Assembly (NCBI GenBank): GCA_016929985.1
Contig: JAFGIH010000444.1
Span: 1 to 5,277 of the forward strand
DNA: 5,277 nt
Direction of reading: 5' to 3'
DNA from: Thermoleophilia bacterium
GTDB taxonomy: Bacteria > Actinomycetota > Thermoleophilia > RBG-16-64-13
Position 1 is the stretch's first letter. Each line of letters starts with the position of its first letter. Below are positions 1 to 4,798 of this stretch, in pieces. Made by a program: the position numbers and the translations under genes. The notes under the pieces were generated by a model. The model was not told the origin of the DNA. It saw only the letters and a list, made by a program, of their open reading frames with translations, and made no database searches.

Positions 1-933
1 AACGAGATCCTAGTGATCGGGGAGACCTCGCCCGACTCGGCCTTCTATCCCATGCCGGACCACACCCCGGCTCTGGGGGACATCGCTGGGGATGAGGCGG
101 CCCAGCTCTATCAGCTGCAGTTCTTCAAGAACAACGCCGTGCCCCGCATCGCCATCTGTGTGGACGGGGGCAAGCTGGACCCCGACACCAAGGACTTCAT
201 CCTCAAGTACCTGGCCGAGGGCATCCGCGGGGAGGCGCACAAGACGCTCTTGATCGAGACCGAGCCGGGGGCCGGGCTCCACGTGCACATCGAGAAGCTC
301 ACCGTGGAGGGCCGCACCGAGGCCGACTTCATGGACTATCGCAAGTGGGCCCGGGAGACGGTCATCATGGCCCACCGGGTGAGCCCGTCAAAGGTGACCA
401 TCGTCGAGAACGCCAACCTGGCCAACTCCAAGGACCAGGACAAGACCTTCAAGGAACAGGTGATAAAACCGGACCAGAACCGCTGGGAGAAGCGCATCCA
501 GTGGCTCCTTGAGGACGAGTTCGGGGCTGACTTCCCGCTCGAGTTCCACTTCGTGGAGATGGATCTCTCCGATGAGGAGCAGATCGCCCGCACCCACAGC
601 TACTACGCCGGCGCCGCCACCAACAACGAGGTGAGGGAGTGGGCCGGCCTACCGCCGGCCGGCGTCGACCCGGAGACCGGGGCCGTCACCGATCCGGTGC
701 TGGAAGCCTGGGGCAAGCAGCCGTACGAGAACGATCCCGCCGCTCTGCCTCAACCCACCGACGCGAACGGCGCCCCGCTGCCGGTGGGCAAGCGAGTCTC
801 GCCGGAGCTCAAGGCGCTGCGCAAGATGGCATCCGAGCTCGGCTACCTGATCGAGTGGGTCCAGGAGACGGACGCCGAGGGCAACCGCACCCTGCTCGAG
901 GAGCCCGAGGTCGATGAACCGGCTGGCTATTGA
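1..933 (+). CDS. Phage portal protein, C-terminal part (5' truncated by window edge)
   Basis: This is the portal protein, which forms the dodecameric ring at one capsid vertex through which DNA is packaged and ejected. The reading frame is open from base 1 (N-E-I-L-V-I-G...), so the true start lies upstream; the GTG at 13 is internal. The 310 visible residues match the PBSX/HK97-like portal pattern. They include GDEAAQLYQLQFFKNNAVPR, a GEAHKTLLIE segment, DFMDYRKWARETVIMAHRVSP (the usual stretch before the 'VPP' loop), and a TNNEVREWAGLPP segment near the C terminus, where portals usually carry 'NEVR...GL.P'. After that the tail is acidic and proline-rich (about residues 220-310), as is common for portal C termini. 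The stop at 931-933 overlaps the next gene by 20 bases, which suggests translational coupling to the MuF protein. What I see is the motif series; the family assignment is from knowledge of portal proteins and is fairly secure. Confidence 0.88.
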   Translation, partial: NEILVIGETSPDSAFYPMPDHTPALGDIAGDEAAQLYQLQFFKNNAVPRIAICVDGGKLDPDTKDFILKYLAEGIRGEAHKTLLIETEPGAGLHVHIEKLTVEGRTEADFMDYRKWARETVIMAHRVSPSKVTIVENANLANSKDQDKTFKEQVIKPDQNRWEKRIQWLLEDEFGADFPLEFHFVEMDLSDEEQIARTHSYYAGAATNNEVREWAGLPPAGVDPETGAVTDPVLEAWGKQPYENDPAALPQPTDANGAPLPVGKRVSPELKALRKMASELGYLIEWVQETDAEGNRTLLEEPEVDEPAGY

Positions 934-3721
934 GGCCATCAAGAAGGCCGCTCCTGAGCTCCGGATCCTCATTCGCAAGGCCGCCGAGGCGGAGAACGAA
1001 AACTGGCTGCGGGCTAACCTGCCCAAGACGCACAGCCTGCCCTCGCCGGCAGTCCTGGCCGGGCAGATCGTAGCGCTGAGGGACGGGGTCCTTGCGCTTC
1101 TGAAACTCCAAGCTCAACGGTACATCGAGTATGTCCGAGAGCATCCGCCCGCGCTTCGGCCGGTGGCCAAGGACGCCCTCTCCGACCTGCCGCCGGAGAC
1201 AGCCGTTACCTATCACGCCTGGCTGGAGGACGTGACCCTAAGAAGGGAGTGGTGGAACCAGGAGGAGCGGCGCTTCAAGGTGGACACCCAAGAGCTCGGC
1301 GCTCTCCTTCGCGAGCACCTGCAGGAAGCGATTGGGACTGGGGGAGAGGCGGCACTGCGGGTGGCCGGGAGCCTGCCTCCGGGGTTTGCCTCTCTTGGCC
1401 AGAAGGAGGCCGCCGGTCTTCTTCGGCAGATGAGCGCCTTCGAGCACTCCATCGATGTCGGGGCCCGTGCCCTCTATCGGGCGCTCGTCGATCGAGCGGC
1501 AGGGGGCGCCATCCAAGGCGCGATCCTCCGCGACGGCGCGGGAAGGCCGCTGGCGGTGGCCACCTTCAGGTCAGTAGGCAAGGACCTGACCGTGCGCTAC
1601 CTGGGGGCCCTGGACGCCGCGGTGCCCGGATCCGGGGTTCAGATGGTGAGAGAGCTGGCGGGGCTGGCCGCCTCCAAGGGCCAGGGGCTTGCGCTGTGGG
1701 CTTCCGACGGGTCCGAGGCCGTGTTCGGCGGCCTGGGATTCGCCCGGGAGGCGGGTGGGCGCTTCGCCCTGAGCGCCCAGTCTGCGCTCGAGTTGGCGCA
1801 GGCCCCTCCGGGCTCTTCAGCGGCCTGGACGCGCGCGGGTTGGCTGGAGGGCCCGGAGACCTTCCTTTCGGCAGGCGAGGCGGCAGAGGCCCAGCGGGTG
1901 CGCAAGGCCGGAGCCGGAATCCCGGAGGAACTGGGGGGCCTCGAGTTCGGGGTCGGCGAGGTGGTGCTACGGGACGCGGCGGGCCGGCTGTTGGCCGTGG
2001 CCAAATACGAGCTCCCGAAAAAAGGCGGGGATCTCGTTCTTGTCAGTCTGTGGGTGAGCCCCAAGGCCCCGCCTGCCACCGGCCGGCAGATCGTCCGCGA
2101 ACTGGCCGCCGCGGCCGCCCGACACGGCCGGGGCATGGTGGCCAGGCAGCCGGCCGGCAATGTGGTTGGTCTCTATGAGCGCCTGGGCATGGCCAAGCCT
2201 GGGGAAACCTACGCCTTCACCCCGAAGGAAGCCGCGGCTTTCGCCTCGGGGCTTACCCAGAGCGCCACTTTTGCCGGCCAACTCAGCTGGGAGCTGGCCG
2301 TGGCCGGCGCCAGTGAGTATCTGGAGAAAGACGTGATCCCCGGGGTCATCGACGACGTCACCGCCACCACCCACCAGCAGCTGATCGACACCTTGATCCA
2401 GGGGCTGGATCGCGGCGAGGGAACCAACGATCTCATCGCCCGGATCCGGGCCCTGGATGACAGCACCTTCGGTCTGGCCCGGGCGGAGCGCATCGCCCGT
2501 ACTGAGGTCATCACCGCCAACAGGGCCGGTGGCTACCAGATCGGTCGAGAGGCCGGGTGCACCGAGCACAGGTGGGTGTCGCGTCTGGCAAGAAACACCC
2601 GGGACTGGCACCGGGAGGCCCACGGCCAGGTGAAGCCTTATCACGAGCCGTTCGTGGTCAACAACCGCACGGGCCAACCGGAGAAGCTGCTCTTCCCCGG
2701 GGACCGTTCCCTGGGCGCCGGGCCGGAGAATGTGATCCAGTGCGTGTGCTCCGAGGATCGATTGAAGCCGGGCGTCTCTAACGACGCCGCCTACGAAGAG
2801 CACGGTACCGCCGGAACGCTCACCGCACCCGGCCCGGTAGTGGCGGCCATGCCCGAGGAAGTAGGCAAGCGAGGCCGGACTCGGCTTCAGGACCTGTGCG
2901 ACTTTGTCCTCAAGAGTAAGGGCTGGGTCCCGGGGCCTAATGCCTACTGGCAGCGCGTCAGTCCCGAGCAGGAGACGGCTCCCCAGGTCACCCGGATCCC
3001 TGAGCCACCCCAAGAGTGGCGGGAGATGGTCATCGAGTGGGGGGACCCCGCCTATCCTCAGGCCAAGCTCATCGTCGATGCCGGCGTTCCGGAAGATGTG
3101 AGGGACGCGGTGGAGACGGGCTGGCGGAAGGCCATGCAGCGGCAGCCGCGAGACGTTACGGTCCGGCTGGTCGAGGGCCTGCACGATTCGGCGCCGGATG
3201 TCCGCGAAGAGGATTTGGTCAAGATCCCGGCCGAGTATCGGAGTCGCGAGGATGACATCCGTGTCTTCGCCGGCACCTACGACTGGATGTCGGAGAACGT
3301 GGAATACCAGAGGTACACGCCCGGGCCGCATCACATCATGGGGCGGGTGCCGCCACCGCCCAATATGTCACTGATCTACGAGGACCTCTGGGAAGGCACA
3401 CTCGTCCACGAGATGGGGCATGACGCCTGCGACGAGCTGCTGGGAGACAACATGCACATCACGCTGAATCGCATGGTCACCGAGGCTGCAGGTGGACGCG
3501 AGGGCCTGAGTAACGCACTCCAGAAGATCAGGGAGAACATCAGTTGTTACGGCGTCCATTCCGGGGCGGAGTGCTACGCCGAATGCTACGCACTCAGACA
3601 CAGTGACGCGTGGAAAGCCGGCAAGGTCCCCGGCCGGATCAAGCGGTTCGTTGAGGCCGTGCTGGCTGGGAAGCTGACCGCCGTCGAGCTCAACGATCTC
3701 ACGACGAAGCTAGGAAACTGA
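914..3721 (+). CDS. Giant MuF-type head morphogenesis protein with GNAT-like repeats and a C-terminal zinc-metallopeptidase domain
   Basis: MuF/SPP1 gp7-type proteins are minor capsid proteins that bind the portal and travel in the virion; several phages fuse toxin domains to their C termini. This one has 935 aa, against roughly 300-500 for a plain MuF protein. Order: residues 1-195 are helical and charged (portal-adjacent part). Residues 199-295 and 343-444 are two related GNAT-like units. Residues about 485-615 are the MuF core, with TTHQQLIDTLIQGL, RAERIARTEVITANRAGG and the closing PENVIQCVC. Residues 667-681 are a KSKGWVPGPNAYWQR linker. Residues about 700-935 are an effector-like domain with H832-E-M-G-H836 and a downstream CYGVHSGAECYAECYA, where E886 or E890 could be the third zinc ligand. 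ATG 914 is preceded by GAGGAG at 898-903 and lies inside the end of the portal gene. The gene stops 1 base before the next start. The MuF core and HExxH motif are clear; peptidase activity and toxicity are inferred. Confidence 0.85.
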   Translation: MNRLAIEAIKKAAPELRILIRKAAEAENENWLRANLPKTHSLPSPAVLAGQIVALRDGVLALLKLQAQRYIEYVREHPPALRPVAKDALSDLPPETAVTYHAWLEDVTLRREWWNQEERRFKVDTQELGALLREHLQEAIGTGGEAALRVAGSLPPGFASLGQKEAAGLLRQMSAFEHSIDVGARALYRALVDRAAGGAIQGAILRDGAGRPLAVATFRSVGKDLTVRYLGALDAAVPGSGVQMVRELAGLAASKGQGLALWASDGSEAVFGGLGFAREAGGRFALSAQSALELAQAPPGSSAAWTRAGWLEGPETFLSAGEAAEAQRVRKAGAGIPEELGGLEFGVGEVVLRDAAGRLLAVAKYELPKKGGDLVLVSLWVSPKAPPATGRQIVRELAAAAARHGRGMVARQPAGNVVGLYERLGMAKPGETYAFTPKEAAAFASGLTQSATFAGQLSWELAVAGASEYLEKDVIPGVIDDVTATTHQQLIDTLIQGLDRGEGTNDLIARIRALDDSTFGLARAERIARTEVITANRAGGYQIGREAGCTEHRWVSRLARNTRDWHREAHGQVKPYHEPFVVNNRTGQPEKLLFPGDRSLGAGPENVIQCVCSEDRLKPGVSNDAAYEEHGTAGTLTAPGPVVAAMPEEVGKRGRTRLQDLCDFVLKSKGWVPGPNAYWQRVSPEQETAPQVTRIPEPPQEWREMVIEWGDPAYPQAKLIVDAGVPEDVRDAVETGWRKAMQRQPRDVTVRLVEGLHDSAPDVREEDLVKIPAEYRSREDDIRVFAGTYDWMSENVEYQRYTPGPHHIMGRVPPPPNMSLIYEDLWEGTLVHEMGHDACDELLGDNMHITLNRMVTEAAGGREGLSNALQKIRENISCYGVHSGAECYAECYALRHSDAWKAGKVPGRIKRFVEAVLAGKLTAVELNDLTTKLGN
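1508..1798 (+). repeat. GNAT-like unit 1 inside the MuF protein (residues about 199-295)
   Basis: This is a protein-level repeat with alternating strands and helices in the style of a GNAT acetyltransferase fold. Landmarks are GAGRPLAVATF (strand), MVRELAGLAASKGQG (helix, with VRELA at residues 245-249), VFGGLGFA (the usual C-terminal 'Y..lGF' element, here without the Tyr) and FALSAQSALELA. The normal acetyl-CoA loop (R/Q-x-x-G-x-G/A) is not intact; only PGSG remains in its place. The fold is plausible and catalysis doubtful. It is related to the second unit at 1940-2245. Confidence 0.55.
1940..2245 (+). repeat. GNAT-like unit 2 inside the MuF protein (residues about 343-444)
   Basis: This unit repeats the landmarks of the first in the same order: AAGRLLAVAKY, IVRELAAAAARHGRG (VRELA at residues 394-398), VGLYERLGMAKPG and YAFTPKEAAAFA. 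The offset between matching points is about 147-149 residues. It keeps the Tyr of the 'LYERLGM' element, which is a common GNAT C-terminal feature, but the cofactor loop region reads PPATGRQ, so acetyl-CoA binding is uncertain. The unit runs directly into the helical region ahead of the MuF core. Confidence 0.55.
2912..2956 (+). repeat. KGW-GPNA-W linker motif, copy 1 (in the MuF protein)
   Basis: Residues 667-681 read KSKGWVPGPNAYWQR. The motif follows a short helical stretch (RLQDLCDFVL) and separates the MuF core from the C-terminal metallopeptidase-like domain. It shares K-x-K-G-W, G-P-N-A and a W at the same spacing with copies in two downstream genes. The role is unknown; its position suggests a junction, docking or cleavage segment. 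Confidence 0.85.
3011..3718 (+). other. C-terminal zinc-metallopeptidase-like (gluzincin-like) domain of the MuF protein
   Basis: This covers residues about 700-935. The zinc-binding signature HEMGH is at residues 832-836 (H832 and H836 as ligands, E833 as catalytic base in a typical zincin). About 50 residues later comes a segment ending GAECYAECYA with E886 and E890. An 'E..AE' element after HExxH is the usual place for the third, glutamate, ligand in gluzincin-type effector domains. A hydrophobic/acidic stretch (SLIYEDLWEGTLV) leads into the HExxH helix. No signal peptide or membrane segment is seen. The substrate cannot be told from the sequence. Domain borders are approximate. Confidence 0.7.
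3712..3715 (+). promoter_or_regulatory. Ribosome binding site for the cysteine-rich/GNAT protein
   Basis: AGGA lies 7 bases before ATG 3723, inside the last codons of the MuF gene. This supports the 3723 start and translation coupled to the MuF stop at 3719-3721. Confidence 0.55.
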
Positions 3722-3722
3722 G

Positions 3723-4499
3723 ATGCAGGTTCTAGTTGGAGCACAGTGCGCCTTCTGCCGCAGATCTCGGATGCCCTCGGAGCTGCTGGGAGAAGTGGGG
3801 GGCTGGTTCTGCGCACCCTTCCCGAATGGTCTGCCCGCCCAGTACGAACAAGGCCTCGAGCGCTGTCCGCAGCGTGATCCCGTCGAGGATGACCGCTGGA
3901 CCGGTCCCGTCAACAAGAGCCTTTCCCGGCCATCCGGCCAGATCGCCGGCATCGCTTCGATGTGGGCCGATGCTGCCATGGTCGCCATGACTGCCATCGC
4001 CAAGACCAAGGGCTGGGCGCCGGGCCCCAACGCTCAGTGGCGACGGACGGACGAGGAGCCGGAGTCTACTGCCAAGAAGTGCAAGGAAGTCCCGGTTGAG
4101 GAGTTCATGGGATTCCGGGAACGGAGCAAGCGGCCCGAGTTCCTCTCCGACTACGACGCCAAGTGGTACAAGGAGCACGAGGCCAAGACCTACAAACTGC
4201 CTGGGGTTGACGCTGGCTATGCGCTCTTTCCCGACCCCCAGAACGGCGGGAAGATGACTCTCATCTCGCTGCACAACAACAGCGGGATTTCGGGTCTTGG
4301 CGAGGCTTTGGTCGAGGATGCCATGGCCAACGGGGCGGAGGCCTTGGACTGCTACCGGGGCTTTCTCTCGAAGCTCTACTCCGGCCTGGGCTTCGTGGAG
4401 GTGCGAAAGGAACCCTGGAAGGATGAGTACGCTCCAAGCGGATGGGAATATACTGTGTACGGTCGTCCTGACGTCGTCTTCATGGAGAGACGGACATGA
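3723..4499 (+). CDS. Two-part phage protein: cysteine-rich N-terminal domain, KGW-GPNA-W linker, C-terminal GNAT-like domain
   Basis: The product is 258 aa. Residues 1-55 hold C9-x2-C12, C30 and C48, and a FCAPFPNGLPAQYEQG segment. This resembles a small phage protein type with a C..C...C.AFP.GIP..I..G...H pattern encoded near head genes; C48 stands where that type often has His, so a metal site is plausible. Residues 75-93 are a hydrophobic/helical lead-in. Residues 94-108 are the linker KTKGWAPGPNAQWRR. Residues about 120-258 look GNAT-like: a strand GKMTLISL, then NNSGISGLGEALVEDAMANG (185-204, like an acetyl-CoA loop and helix but without the usual Arg/Gln), LDCYRGFLSKLYSGLGF (208-224), DEYAPSGW (234-241) and RPDVVFM near the end. 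Similar C-terminal segments occur in phage-borne GNAT-like proteins, as I recall. The gene starts 1 base after the MuF stop and overlaps the next gene by ATGA. An acetyltransferase or effector role is inferred; substrate unknown. Confidence 0.8.
   Translation: MQVLVGAQCAFCRRSRMPSELLGEVGGWFCAPFPNGLPAQYEQGLERCPQRDPVEDDRWTGPVNKSLSRPSGQIAGIASMWADAAMVAMTAIAKTKGWAPGPNAQWRRTDEEPESTAKKCKEVPVEEFMGFRERSKRPEFLSDYDAKWYKEHEAKTYKLPGVDAGYALFPDPQNGGKMTLISLHNNSGISGLGEALVEDAMANGAEALDCYRGFLSKLYSGLGFVEVRKEPWKDEYAPSGWEYTVYGRPDVVFMERRT
4002..4046 (+). repeat. KGW-GPNA-W linker motif, copy 2 (in the cysteine-rich/GNAT protein)
   Basis: Residues 94-108 read KTKGWAPGPNAQWRR. The motif sits between the cysteine-rich domain and the GNAT-like domain, after a helical stretch (MVAMTAIA). 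It matches copy 1 at K, KGW, PGPNA, W and the final R, while the codons used differ at most shared residues (for example ggg-cct-aat-gcc against ggc-ccc-aac-gct). Confidence 0.85.
4484..4487 (+). promoter_or_regulatory. Ribosome binding site for the 57-aa protein
   Basis: GGAG lies 8 bases before ATG 4496, within the end of the upstream gene. It supports this small gene being translated. Confidence 0.55.
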
Positions 4500-4669
4500 C
4501 CTACGAGGAAGCATGCAGACTGCTCGGGTACGAAGAGCCACCGGACCTTTCGGAGTTCACCCGCAAGGTCATAGTGGAGACTGCCCTCGAACAGAGTGAG
4601 GGCGGAACCAAGCCTATCGACGAGAGCATGGCCAACCTCTGTCGGGCGCAGATCGAGGAGTTCGGATAG
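4496..4669 (+). CDS. Small acidic protein of unknown function (57 aa), possible partner or immunity protein of the GNAT-like effector
   Basis: The product begins MTYEEACRLLGYEEPPDLSE and ends AQIEEFG; the stop is TAG at 4667-4669. It is acidic and looks mainly helical, with two Cys residues, no membrane segment and no motif I recognise. Its ATG overlaps the stop of the cysteine-rich/GNAT gene in an ATGA arrangement, and GGAG lies 8 bases upstream, so it is very likely translated in step with that gene. A small acidic protein coupled directly behind an effector-like gene fits an immunity protein, but it fits equally a small structural or scaffold component. The coding call is good; the function is open. 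Confidence 0.68.
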   Translation: MTYEEACRLLGYEEPPDLSEFTRKVIVETALEQSEGGTKPIDESMANLCRAQIEEFG

Positions 4670-4671
4670 GC

Positions 4672-4687
4672 CAGGTCGCCTGACCTG
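4672..4687 (+). other. Short inverted repeat directly after the 57-aa gene
   Basis: CAGGTC, a 4-base loop (GCCT), then GACCTG: a perfect 6-bp stem starting 3 bases after the TAG stop. There is no T-run after it, so it is not a classic intrinsic terminator. It may stabilise the mRNA end or be chance. Confidence 0.35.
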
Positions 4688-4735
4688 ATCTACGCAACAT
4701 AACCCACGTCAGCTCGGGCGTGGTCGCGGCGAATC

Positions 4736-4778
4736 AAGGCCGCATGGTGATCGGATATCCCGGTTGTCATGCGGCCTT
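4736..4778 (+). terminator. Long hairpin, possible terminator or attenuator before the protease gene
   Basis: AAGGCCGCATG (4736-4746) pairs perfectly with CATGCGGCCTT (4768-4778). The inner part continues with mixed Watson-Crick and G-U pairs (4747-4754 with 4760-4767), closing on a 5-base loop. The T-run after the stem is very short (CCTTTG), so termination would be weak. The structure lies 6 bases before the GGAGGT site of the next gene. It could cut down read-through, act as an RNA processing site or affect translation of the protease gene. Confidence 0.5.
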
Positions 4779-4784
4779 TGCTAT

Positions 4785-4790
4785 GGAGGT
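4785..4790 (+). promoter_or_regulatory. Strong ribosome binding site for the protease gene
   Basis: GGAGGT ends 8 bases before ATG 4799. It is the best Shine-Dalgarno site in the window and fixes the start of this gene, which does not overlap its upstream neighbour. Confidence 0.8.
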
Positions 4791-4798
4791 AGTCGGTG

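Larger units (their letters stand above)
4670..4798 (+). other. Non-coding spacer rich in inverted repeats
   Basis: This is the only real gap in the window. It holds three consecutive inverted repeats: CAGGTC/GACCTG (4672-4687), CCACG/CGTGG (4704-4723) and the long hairpin at 4736-4778. It ends with a strong Shine-Dalgarno site for the protease gene. I see no convincing -35/-10 pair and no tRNA. Confidence 0.6.

Noticed and set aside
914..933. Possible programmed frameshift joining the portal and MuF proteins
   Set aside because: There is no slippery run at the overlap, and the ATG at 914 has an upstream GAGGAG, so ordinary overlapping genes with coupled translation explain it.
1249..2178. 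309-codon + strand frame overlapping the GNAT-like repeats
   Set aside because: Its product is Arg/Gly/Pro-rich low-complexity sequence typical of an out-of-frame reading of GC-rich DNA, and the true frame carries recognisable repeats.
1967..3334. Long open frame of 455 codons on the minus strand, antisense to the MuF gene
   Set aside because: It lies opposite the MuF core and metallopeptidase region, whose motifs are clear on the + strand. The translation shows no family features, and long antisense frames are common in GC-rich coding DNA.
3732..4541. 269-codon minus-strand frame opposite the cysteine-rich/GNAT gene
   Set aside because: It mirrors a + strand gene with recognisable motifs, has no operon partner on its strand, and shows no family pattern.
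4670..4798. A sigma-70 type promoter for the protease gene in the spacer
   Set aside because: A TTGTCA-like and a TATGGA-like hexamer can be seen near 4765-4788, but their spacing is far too short and they overlap the hairpin and ribosome binding site.
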